Assembly: GCA_036346375.1 (NCBI GenBank)
Contig: CM070515.1
Span: forward strand, 13,414,423-13,478,422
DNA length: 64,000 bases
Source: Guadua angustifolia
Lineage: Eukaryota > Streptophyta > Magnoliopsida > Poales > Poaceae
Direction: 5' to 3'
Part shown: positions 11,442 to 21,959 of the stretch, piece by piece
How positions within the stretch are numbered: position 1 is the first letter of the stretch
Layout: each line of letters begins with the position of its first letter
Made by a program: the position numbers and the translations under genes
Notes under the pieces: generated by a model
The model's database searches: none
Told to the model about the DNA's origin: nothing
The model's input: only the letters and a program-made list of their open reading frames with translations

Positions 11442-11455
11442 GGCTCTGATACCAA
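11442..11455 (-). other. Primer-binding site of the Sirevirus
   Basis: On the minus strand TTGGTATCAGAGCC lies directly after the 5' LTR. It is complementary to the 3' end of initiator tRNA-Met. Confidence 0.85.
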
Positions 11456-11456
11456 T

Positions 11457-12850
11457 TGAAAGGACCGATATGTCGCCTAGAGGGGGGGTGAATAGGCGTA
11501 ATTAAAATTTGCAATTAAATAAAATCACCCGAGGGTCAAGTCCGGACTGTCCGAGTTAATTGACCGGATAGTCAGGAGTTAATGTCGGATAGTCTGGAGT
11601 AAATGTCCTGAGTGTCCTGGGACAAGTGACCTCGAAATGAGAATTTTAAATCCTTGCAAATTTTCAACAATCTAGTGAATACAAATGTTCTAAATGGTCT
11701 CGGTACCTTAGAAAAATATAGATCTAGAGCCAACCACTAAGATGAAGTAGATCGGGCACCAAAAGATCCAAGAACTACAAACCCTAGCTCAAGCAAATGA
11801 AGAACACAAAGACAACGATTTTACCAAGTTCGGATTCTTGAAGGAATCCTCGTCTCGTTGAGGAGGCACAAAGCCCGGTCCCTCTTGACCCCTTTCCTCC
11901 GGTGTTGCCTGAAGCACTTCCGGTCTTCACTTCTTGCCCTTTCCTTTGGAGGCGAGGCTTGCCTTCACAAACCATCGAGGCTCTCCACACGAAGAATTGG
12001 AGGCTCCCGGTGACTCCTTGCCGTCTAGGAGCCCTTCAAACTCCAAGAGTAACAAATACGCCGCTAAATCAAGTTGGAGGATGAACTTGTGCTCAAGAAT
12101 CAACAAAGCAAGTTCAAAGCACTTAAATCCCCTCTTTTCTCCCCAAAGATTCAAACCAAATCAAAGATTTAAGTGGGGAAAAGAGGCTAGGGCTCAAGAG
12201 AGTGAGAGAGTGAGTTTGAGACTTGAATGCTGCAATGAATGAAGTGGGCAACGGTTAGATTTGGAGTGAGGGCTTAAATAGCTCTCCCAAAATCCAACCG
12301 TTACAAGTTTTCTGCGCACAGTCCGGACATTATTTTCGGATACTCCGGACAATTTCCCCGGAGTGTCCGGACTAAATGTCCGGATACTCCGGACTTACCA
12401 GAGAAGAGGCAACCGAGGACCCTAGCTCGGAGTATCCGGATTTAATCCCCGGATACTCCGGACATTTTCCCCGGAGTGTCCGGACTAAATGCCCGGATAC
12501 TCCGGGCTCACCACCTCGGCCAGGAGTACCCTTTAATAGGAAATGCACTGTTTAAAAAATTCTTTTGAGATGCAATTTTCATCCTATGAGCACAAGCATA
12601 TCCTAGAAGCGATTTTCCGTCGTATCCCCCTTTATAGTACGGCTATCCTTAGACTCAATAAAATAAAAGAAATTCAACCAAAGTCTTGATGCCGCCTTTT
12701 TCAAATTTAAACATGGTGGGGACCTCCAATCGCCTTTCCAACAATGATATCTCATTGATAACTGCATAGAATCTCGTTCGCATCGTTAGTATACGTAATT
12801 GTGTTGCCATAAATCACCAAAACTCTTTGAGGGGCCTAGATGCACTTTCA
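11457..12850 (-). repeat. 5' LTR of the Sirevirus
   Basis: This is the partner of 1503-2909. It has identical TG...CA ends and the same run of CCGG motifs (about 12319-12510), with one 9-bp unit fewer in the motif array than the other LTR. It is followed on the plus strand by TGGCC, the second half of the target duplication. Confidence 0.92.
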
Positions 12851-15800
12851 TGGCCATAGTAGTGGTCGTGGAAATGGTGGCCTAACATGGAAAGGACCAA
12901 ATCATTCTGGCAATGGCAGCTACAACAAGTCGACGTGCCAAGTGTGTGGCAAGCGACGTCATGATGCACTCAAGTGTTATCACCGCTTTGACCACATCTA
13001 CCAATATAAGATCCAAGGGTTGCAGCAGCAGCAAGCTCATCGTACAACGTCGACACAAACTGGTATGTTGATTCAGGTGCAACTGAACACTTGACCAATG
13101 ATCTGGACAGATTGTCGATCAAGGAGAGGTACAAAGGCAACGACCAAGTTCATGTGGCTAATGGTTCAGGTTTGTTGATCTCACACATTGGGCACTCGTG
13201 TATTGTTGGTTCATGTCATCCTTTACATCTTAGAAATATACTTTGTAACCGATAACAATGCAATTCTTGAGCTTCATCCAAACCTTTTTTTGTCTAAAGG
13301 ACCAAGTCACGAGGACAACCCTCCTAGAAGGGCGATGTAGAGGGGGGCTTTATCCCCTCTCTGGTGTGCGGCTGCTCCCTGCCCATGATCATGCATTTTC
13401 TATGCGTGATCACTCTCAAATAAAGAGGCCACACCACTCCTACTCTGTATCCAAGATCTCTGTTGAGTAGTGGCATCGCGGACTTGGTCATCCAACATCG
13501 TCCGTTGTTTCTAAAGCTTTGCAATCTTAACACATTCCTAGTGATTTCAATAAAGATCTCCATGTATGTGATGCATGTCAACAAGCCAAAATACATCAAC
13601 TTCCCCATAACAGTTCTAGTCGGCAGTCTAGTAGTCCCCTAGAGCTTGTTCACTCTGATGTTTGGGGTCATGCAATCACAACTTAGGGGGTTTTAAATAC
13701 TATGTGAGTTTCCTCGATGATTACAATCGCTTTACCTGGATTTATTTACTCAAACACAAATCTAAAGTTTAGAATGTTTTTCTTTAGTTTAAATGACATG
13801 TTGAGTGTCAATACGGGACTAGGATTAAAACTGTGCAAAGTGATTGGAGAGGTGAATACCAACGCTTGCACAATTACCTTGTTTCCTGTGGTATTGGTCA
13901 TCGAGTGTCGTGTCCTCACACACATCAACAAAATGGTCTTATTGAGCATAAACATCAACATATTATAGAAATGGGGCTCGCTCGTCTTGATCAAGCATCC
14001 ATGCTAGTCTATTTCTGGGATAAGGCATTCCTTACAGCGTGCCATCTTATAAATCGCCTTCCAACTCACATGTCCTTGATGGAGCGTCTCCTCTTGCATG
14101 CTTACACAAAACAGATCCAGATTACACAATGCTTCGGGTGTTTGGTTGTGCCTATTGGCCTAATCTATGCCCTTATAACACTCACAAACTTGCATTTTGT
14201 TCACGCCAATGCATTTTCCTTGGATATAGCAGTATGCACAAGGGCTACAAGTGCTTAGATTGGTCCATCGGACGCATATATCTCTCACGTGACGTCACGT
14301 TTGATGAGTCAGTATTCCCCTTCTCACAATTGACCAACACAAATCCTGTTTCTTCTGCTCCAAAATCAAATTCAGTACCTTTGCCTTCTATATCTATTCA
14401 CTCTTAGTGCATGAATCAGCAATCCATGAGGCTCAAAGTGTTGATGATCATTTACCTGTTACTAATGCCGTTCTTCCAGATGACTTTGTTGCTTCAGGTT
14501 TATCATTACCATCCTCTGGTTCTGATCCAAGGAGGTCACAACAGACACAATAGCAGCAATTGCCATCAATAGAATAGAAATCAGCACAACTGCATCGCCC
14601 GTGTACATGGCTGCAAAACATTATCTCTTGACCCAGAGATTTTCATGACAACACAATTCGATATCCACTCAATCGACGTGGTTTCTGAGCTGTCGCTAAA
14701 ATTGAGCCAGAGTTTCACCATGAAGCAATGAACCATTCACAGTGGAAAGCAGCAATGGACATAGAGTTTCAGCTCTCATGAGGAATGGTACCTGGAGATT
14801 GGTGCCTCTGGATAGAAGTCAAGACATAGTTGGATGCGGATAGATATTCAAACTCAAACACAAGGCAGATGGCTCCATTGATAGATATAAGGCATGGCTT
14901 GTTGCAAAGGGTTTTAAGCAGCGATATGGGCTAGACTATGCCGATACCTATAGTCCTGTGGTTAAGTCCACGATGATTCGGCTTGTCTTGTCCATAGCTA
15001 TTTCAGAAGGTTGGTCCCTAAGGCAAATTGACATATAAAATGCCTTTTTGCATAGCGAGTTAAAAGAAGTATATATGTGTCAACCACTGGGTTATGAGCA
15101 TAGCTTACATCCAAATTATGTATGCAGACTTGAAAAAGCACTATTTGGGTTTAAACAAGCACCTAAGGTTTGATTTGCATGACTCAACCTAAAGTTACAG
15201 GAACTGGGATTCATAGCTTCAAAGGCTGATACATCTCTATTCATCTTCAAGAAGTCTGGAATAACAATCTTTGTCTTGACTTATGTAGATGATATAATTA
15301 TCAGTAGCTCTTGTGAAGAAGCTTCAGATCAACTTATAGAGCAGTTCTCCATAGACTTTGCTGACAAGAACTAGGGTTCATTGCATTATTTTCTTGGAAT
15401 GGAGTCTTCAAAGATGGGAGATGGACTTGTGCTATCACAACGAAAATATGTTTCAGATTTGATGAAGAAGACCAAGATGGAGAACTGCAAGCCAGATGAC
15501 ACACCGATGGCAAGTACAAAGAGGTTGTCCAAGGAGAAAGGCAACCCATTGATAGAGTCTGAAATGTTCTTATACAGAAACACCGTAGGAGCACTCCAAT
15601 ATGTGACACTAACATGATCGCATATCTCATACTTGGTGAAGAAAGTATGTCAATACTTGCAATCACCCACTAACAGGCATTGGGCAGCTGTGAAGAGGAT
15701 ATTAAGGTTTCTAAAAGGGTTTGTAAGTTTGGGACTACACATTCAGAGATCAAAGTCTTAGGATTTGAGTGCCTTTTCAGACACCGATTGGGTGAGTTGT

Positions 15801-16112
15801 ATTCATGATCGCAGGTCTATCGGCGGATTTGTAGTTTTCTTTGGACCAAACTTGATTTCTTGGAGTGCTAGAAAACAACAAATAGTGTCTAGATCGAGTA
15901 CAAAGGCTGAGTACAAAGAAATCGCTAATGCTACTGCTGAATTAATATGGCTTCAGCCTGTGATGGAAGAACCGGGCGTGTTTCAGTCCAAGGCACCTCA
16001 GTTATGGTGTGACAATCTCGGCATAACCTACCTCACAACAAATCCTGTGTTTCAAGCTCGAATAAAACATGTGGAGATAGATTTTCATTTTGTGAGAGAA
16101 AGGGTAGTAGAT
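12851..16112 (+). pseudogene. Copia-1 gag zinc knuckle and pol (decayed)
   Basis: This is the second part of Copia-1, resuming exactly after the Sirevirus. In order it holds the Gag zinc knuckle (CQVCGKRRHDALKC, a good CX2CX4HX4C), the protease (YVDSGATEHLT, near 13060), and the integrase pre-domain (CDACQQAKIHQLP, near 13570). The integrase core follows (HTHQQNGLIEHKHQH), then RT ([28 protein letters not shown] near 15285) and RNase H ([32 protein letters not shown]). Several stops and frameshifts break the frame. RNase H similarity stops at about 16112 ([10 protein letters not shown]), and unrelated GC-rich sequence replaces the end and the 3' LTR. Confidence 0.87.
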
Positions 16113-16250
16113 GGCACCAGTGTTGCCCTAGTCATCGTCTCCTACGTGCCAGACCATGGCCTCGCCACACGCTACTGACACCACGCATCGTCACTACATG
16201 ACGTGCCTAGCCTGGCCGTGCCGAGCTGCCACGCCAAGTCGCGCCTCGGC

Positions 16251-16696
16251 TAGGGATGGCAATCAGGTGGGTACCTCTGGGTACGACTGTCGTCCACCCT
16301 AAACTGTGCTGTCCACCCAAACCTGTTAAGCTTTTCGGGTATAGATCTGTATCCATGCCTGAACCCGATGGATATCCATGGGTAGTTTGATGTAACTAAA
16401 CATAGGAACCTAGGATACCCATTGTGTGCCCCTTGATGTAACTAACATGAGTACTTGAACCCCATGTGTATCCATTGATGTAACTTAATGGGGTTACAAA
16501 TCTCTAAAGTGGGACCCACATGTTATATGATACCCATTGAGTATCTATGGGTACAAATTGACATTCATGCCCATCCTATGACCTTATCGGGTACTCAAAC
16601 CCGAAAACCCGTGGGTCTGAAGTGCTACCCATACCTGTCCTTATCGAGTCGGGTACACGTGGATACCCAAACCCATGGATAAAACTGCCATCCCTA
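16251..16696. mobile_element. Short hAT-type MITE
   Basis: A 446-bp element has inverted ends TAGGGATGGCA and TGCCATCCCTA. The flanking 8-mers (GCCTCGGC and GCCTTGCC) agree at six of eight bases, as for an old hAT duplication. The ends, and about 180 bp at the right end, match the longer element at 55609-57225, so both belong to one family. The flanking GC-rich sequence (16113-16250 and 16697-16850) is unassigned. Confidence 0.75.
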
Positions 16697-17009
16697 GCCT
16701 TGCCTAGGCTATTGCTGCTCCTCGGCTACCCTCCTACTAACTTCCTCCCTCCCTTCTTGTTCTCTTCCCAGTCAACAACACCTGTGACCCCCCCTCTCCA
16801 TCCACTCAAAATCACTCAAACGGCCATACATGCGGAGTTTGATTGCTAAAATGGGTTGTGCGCATACTTGCGAATGCATTGATATAACATGTATTGTTTG
16901 GCTTTTAATTTTTGGAGCTGATTTGAAGGAGAGAAGATGGGAGAGGCTTTGAGGAGTTTTTTTGTGTGCTTGCTTTACTGGTGCTGTTGCTTAGAGGAAG
17001 GAGGAGGAA

Positions 17010-17160
17010 CGAGCAGGAGGCAATGAACCAAGTTCTGTTCATGACATACGAGGAGCTGAGCGTCGACACACCCGGTCAACTTAGGCGGCTCGCTGATTTC
17101 GTTGGCCACCCCTTCACCGCTCAGGAGCAGGCGGCCAAGGTGAACGAGGCCAAAGTCCAT
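17010..17160 (+). pseudogene. Cytosolic sulfotransferase gene fragment
   Basis: A stretch of about 50 codons reads NQVLFMTYEELSVDTPGQLR followed by RLADFVGHPFTAQEQ. This matches the region before the C-terminal PAPS-binding motif in plant cytosolic sulfotransferases. Similarity ends at about 17150, and the upstream sequence has no sulfotransferase core, so only a fragment of one exon is present. Whether it was moved here by a transposon or left by deletion is not clear. Confidence 0.65.
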
Positions 17161-19780
17161 AATACCCATAAGAAATGTACGATTAGACCTAATTTTTATT
17201 ACCGCTATTTACTACTCATGTTATCTACCATAAATTTTCTCAGTCCGGAAAGATAGTCTAATCTACTACCACAAACCGTCCATTCATCATCGTCTCAAAT
17301 AGAATCCGAATCACAATATCACATAATCAGGTGTTGGTACAATATAAGGTACCAGGCGCTCGAGCCTAGAAATTGTCCCGACGCAGGGGTGGATCCACCT
17401 TTGGTGTAGCCAGGGCTAGAGCACTAACAAGGAACCCTCGGAAATGGAGTAACCTTCGGCTGGGAAGATGGACACATTGGACAGCACACAACGCATATTG
17501 TATAGCATGTCCCACTCCCATGCATGAGCACCGAGTTAAATAAAAGTCCTGCATTCGCCACTGAACCCATGATGGTATCTTTGGTTTCACGACAGTGACG
17601 GTGGAAGCGGTGAGCGGTGACGCAGTTTGTTTACTATTGGGTTAATTCCTCATATATCATTAAAAATTTCTGAAATATATGATTATGACACTAATATATG
17701 GGGCCAGGCCTGCATGTCAATGACATAAAAAAGATGATGCAAGCCTTCGATTGCAAATAAGGAATTGCCCCTTCACTGTTTAGGTGGATGCAGCGTGACA
17801 AAGTACCGATGGCTCATGGCCGTGATGCCGCTGGTACATTGGTAGCGGAGCAGTGCACCGCAGGCTGGGCAGTGGTGGGAGACTACGACTAACCCCTCGT
17901 CGGTGCAAACCGTACGGCCCAAGCATTGGTGTGGGCTTCTGTTGGACTAGCACTTTCTAGCGTTCTCCAGATTGGCCAGCCCACGAATCGGGCCATCTCA
18001 TCTCGAACCAGGCCGACGTGGGCCTACGTGCGCGTGCGATGCGTTCGCATGGGCCGGGCCGTTGTGACTGCGGCCTGCGTTTCAGGCAGCTGCACGTTGG
18101 CTGGCTTGGTCAAATGTTTTTGGACACTCGCCGGTCCGGACTTGTTTCGTCTCTTCTGCAGACGAAATCACTGTGAAAAAAGTCCAGTGTGCTTGGTGCT
18201 GGGAGAAGTCGAGAAGACGAAAATCAGATGAATAGTACTAGTTTTATCTCGTTTCTTTTTACATAGACCTGCCAGATTTTGCTTTGAGGAGGAACTTTTT
18301 ACATGGGGAGGTCGGCTCCAAAGGAGACAATATCAATCGAGTTCTGGGGCTTGCAGTTCTTTCCACAAAGTTTATGAAGGTTTCGGTACCAATATTGAGG
18401 TTTCCAACATGCACAAATTATATATTCATAAAGTTTATCGAGTCTACTTTTCAAAGGATCAAACGGAGATTGATTTGTAGGTTTATACAAAAAGTTGTGA
18501 CAATTAGAGTGCACACTGCATAGGCAGTCCGAGACGGCGCACGCGAGTTGCCTGCAAACATGAAGAGTACGTGGCTTGTAGGGCACCTTTGGTTGATATC
18601 CTGCTTTTTCACGTCTTTAACACACGTTTGGAAGGCTTCAAATTCTTTGTTTCTTATGGATTAGATGCGTCTCAAGTAAGGAAAGAGAAGGTACGAGGAG
18701 ATGTTTCTAATTCGATCCTGATCAGGGTGGAAACAGGCCTCGGACTCGTATTTTTTCGATAAAGGAAGCTTTTATTAATCTTAGTAAATTACATCAAGGT
18801 GATACAATTATACTAAGAAGACTCTTGGTCTCTACACAGCTAGGGTGTACATAGTCAAACACACACACAAAAGAAAAGGCAAAGGACCCGTCTCGGCAAA
18901 CTACATCACGCAATATTGTCTACAAGGCTATCCACCATCATAGCAACACTTGGACCGCGATAAAAGCTCTCCAATGACAACGCCTCCAAGAAGGACTCGA
19001 TACGCACACGCACCGTCATTGCCATGATCCAACCAGTGAAGGCCAGACCAAAGGTTTTCACCTCGGAGAGTAAATCCTCATACTACAAAACAATGCCTTC
19101 AACAAGGCCATTGTCAGGCACAACCAACAAAGGTCAGACCTAGAGATTTCTCCACGAAGTCGAAATCTGGAAATCGATGATGCAACCACCCTCATTCCGA
19201 GCTAGTGCCGCCATACCACTTAATCTTAGCCAATCATAGCGGCCACCTTCTCAAGGCCGGACAAACAATTTTAGATATTCGACTCTACGATGTGATTCGC
19301 GAGCTAGCCAATAGGCACACGATCATCAAGTCCATAGAGTGCATCTAAAAATGAGTTGTGTCGCCTAAGAAAGCGAATCCATGAATCGATGCTAAGATGA
19401 CATAGGTCAAAAGAAATGTATAAACAACGCTAGTAAGAGATGAAGACGCTGGCGAAGAGTAGTCACCAAGAGAGTAGTCCTCATCTCAAAGAACAGCAGC
19501 GTGGCCTCACAGCCACTGCGACCGGCGCCCGATGCCGTGCCCTTTCTCCGCTTCGGTGGTGGCGCGACCCAAGGACGCAGTGATGGCGCAGCTTCCTCGG
19601 ACATCCACTCGGCGTGGCGTGGCCACTCGGCGCAAGCATCGCATCCTTCGGTGTAGTCGCTCGGCCGAAGGCGCGGCCTCTCGGCGTGGAGGCCAGCCCA
19701 ACCGGCGAGGAGGCGCGGCTCCGATCCACGGCGGCGTGGCCTGAAGACGTAGACCCGGGCGGCGACGATCAGCCATCACG
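17161..19780. other. Intergenic repeat-rich sequence
   Basis: No gene is supported here. A possible 132-bp MITE lies at 17639-17770 (ends GGGTTAATTCCT and AGGAATTGCCC, no clear target duplication). The part from about 18770 to 19400 has the look of a dispersed grass repeat, but I cannot assign its class. The GC-rich part 19490-19750 contains open frames on both strands with biased, low-complexity composition and no motif. Confidence 0.45.
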
Positions 19781-19782
19781 TT

Positions 19783-20014
19783 GATGAAAAACCTTGTCTT
19801 CCATGGCCGCAGCAAGCATATTGATATGCGATACCATTTCATCCGGGAGTGTGTTGAAAGTGGAGAGATTGTTGTGGAGTTCAAATGTTCAGAAGAACAA
19901 AGAGCTGATGCTCTGACAAAACCCTTACCAGAAGTGAAACTAGCGACAATGCGTCACATTTTGGGTATTCGTGAGTTGAGGCTCGCCTCGGACTCATATG
20001 AAAAGTCCATGTAA
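19783..20014 (+). pseudogene. Copia RNase H C-terminal fragment
   Basis: The stretch encodes RSKHIDMRYHFIRECVESG, then EEQRADALTKPLP, the end of RNase H and pol in Copia polyproteins. It is a different subfamily from Copia-1. It is 5'-truncated, and no LTR is recognisable after it, so it is an isolated scrap. Confidence 0.75.
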
Positions 20015-20039
20015 AACATATTTAAAAAATCAGTAAAAT

Positions 20040-20985
20040 TATAGATTAGTTTAAGAAGGTGTAGCTCGGCTTGAGGCTTAAATCTGGACTGGCTCCGCTC
20101 CTTATCCCGACCTAGAACAACCTGCACATTTGTTGACTCTATATCGAGAAAATCGGGCACCCTATATCACATTTTCTAGTATCTTTGTTGTATGGATAGA
20201 TGATTCAAACATATAAGCAATATTGTAACGCGCTTCCATTTTCACTCATTTGCCCTGTCCAGAGCAAGGACTCATGGCATGTAGTTTAACCTTTTTTTTT
20301 TGTTGAAGTTGATCAATAAGAATTGTCAAAGAATTGATGCTTCCGCTTTCCTTTTGTTTTTTGTGGTTTGCTTCATCTTACTGTATATCTGCATCTCTTA
20401 CCTTTGGTGGATTAGGCGAGCGGTGGTGCCAGGACGTGGTGAATCTCTACCATTGAGGAACTTTGAAATGTAGGAAAGAAGATTATCTCTCGGGAATGAT
20501 ACCCAATCTGACCGTAGATGATTGTATAGGGGATTGAAGGAGCATAGGGTATTTGGATAGAGAAGCCCCAATGTTTGAAAGGGATGTTTGGAAAAAATGC
20601 TGCAAACATCATTGTTGATTATAGCATCTATATTTTTAGAATGTTGCAGCAATGTAACTTCTTCTTTTAATTAGATTCAATTGCTTTGGGATTTCTACAC
20701 CACTTTTCAAACGCACCGAGGTCTCATACTCTGTATGATGTCCATTATTACTCAAAGTTTGTTAAATATATTTATAAATAAGAATTTTTAAATAGTTTTT
20801 TATATTGACACGTATACTTTATAACGTTACACATGTATGCAAATATTATTATAAATACTATACAAAATTGTTACACCGATCTGATGCACCGTACCATACG
20901 ATACCAAAGCCCCAAATAAACAAGTCCACAGATTACCCAACCGACCGACTGAATCAGTACAGTGGCAGCGTGAAACGTGTCACTA
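20040..20985. other. 5' flank of host gene 1
   Basis: AT-rich intergenic sequence with no coding signal. It turns GC-rich from about 20985, where the leader of the Lys-rich gene appears to begin. No core promoter element can be fixed with confidence. Confidence 0.35.
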
Positions 20986-21959
20986 AAATGGCTTTCGCCC
21001 ACGTTTCCGTAGGCAACCACGGGTATACCTCACCTCTTCGTGGCCGCTTTGGGCTGGGCGCTGGGGTTTTTGATGCGGCGAAGCAAGGAAGGAAGAACAC
21101 GGAAAGGCTGACTCCGAAAAAGAGAAAGCGACCCTCGTCTCCTCCTCCCCCTCCTCGCAAAATGCCCGCATGAATTCGAAGCGAAGCTCGAATCCTCTGG
21201 CGATCGGCAGAAACCCGTCCCAGATTCACTCGGGTTGAGCGCGCCGCCTGTGGATCTCGCCGTTGCCCGGTCTGGTCTCGCGCGGGAACTCGCGTTCCTG
21301 GTTTCTGCCGTGAATCCCTGGATCGGAGGGGATAGCTTCCGGGAGCTGGGATTCAAGCTTGGGTCGAATCGGGGACTCTCGTCGCAGTTTGATCCAAGAT
21401 CGGGAGGAATTGCTGTGGAGACAAGCTTAGAGTCTGGAAGCTTCTGCACTGTTCTCGGTGCCTGGGTTGTGTTGGGTTCCACGTTGATGCGCGGCGTCTC
21501 CGGCGCCACTGCTGCGACCGGTGGTGACTACGGCGAGAGTGGTCCTTCAGATCGCGGCGCGGGCCCTGGGCTGTCCTTCCACTTGCTGTGGCTGTGGTTG
21601 GGGATTGGTGGTGGGGAGTGAGCAGATGGAGGAGGACTGCACTTACTGCTCTTGCCGCCACTTAGATTTTGCTCGAGTTAAAGAGCAGTAGTAGTTTGGC
21701 CGTTCTTGGTGGTCCTGGGAGTCGGATCGCTGCAGGTAGTCACAGAATCGGGGGCCTTTTTGTTTCGAGGATTTGAGAGCCTGTGTGTGTGTGACAGTTG
21801 AGTTGTGGTACTCCGGCTTCGCGGAGTCGCTGGAGCTGGAGAATGATATGCTAAAAGGGATATGGTGCATGAGAAAGAATTTGGGTACCTGTTGGGAGAG
21901 CTTGTTGAACTGCTTTGCCGGGGATTAAGTCTTGTGGTTGATTTGAGAGGCGTGACACA
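20986..21959 (+). other. Likely 5' leader of host gene 1
   Basis: This GC-rich, CpG-rich block of nearly 1 kb lies directly upstream of the start codon. Its open frames on both strands lack motifs and disagree with one another, so I read it as transcribed leader plus promoter, possibly with a 5'-UTR intron. The transcription start cannot be seen. Confidence 0.4.

Larger units (their letters stand above)
1503..12850 (-). mobile_element. Full-length Sirevirus-type Copia retrotransposon
   Basis: The element is 11,348 bp with LTRs at 1503-2909 and 11457-12850. The 5-bp target duplication TGGCC lies at 1498-1502 and 12851-12855. Read on the minus strand the order is LTR, PBS, gag, pol (protease, integrase, RT, RNase H), an extra ORF, a polypurine tract and LTR. 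The long gag with a coiled coil, LTRs of about 1.4 kb starting TGAAAGTGCATC, and an additional ORF after pol fit the Sirevirus (SIRE/Maximus) lineage. The LTRs look only a few per cent different by eye, so the insertion is fairly recent, but pol is frameshifted and the copy is non-autonomous. It splits Copia-1. Confidence 0.93.

Noticed and set aside
18770..19400. LINE or gypsy 3' end
   Set aside because: The text feels like a dispersed grass repeat, but I find no RT, poly-A tail or LTR ends to assign a class.
19481..19884. Gene in the GC-rich block near 19.6 kb
   Set aside because: Frames on both strands are Arg/Ala/Ser-rich without a domain, and no splice-consistent extension was found.
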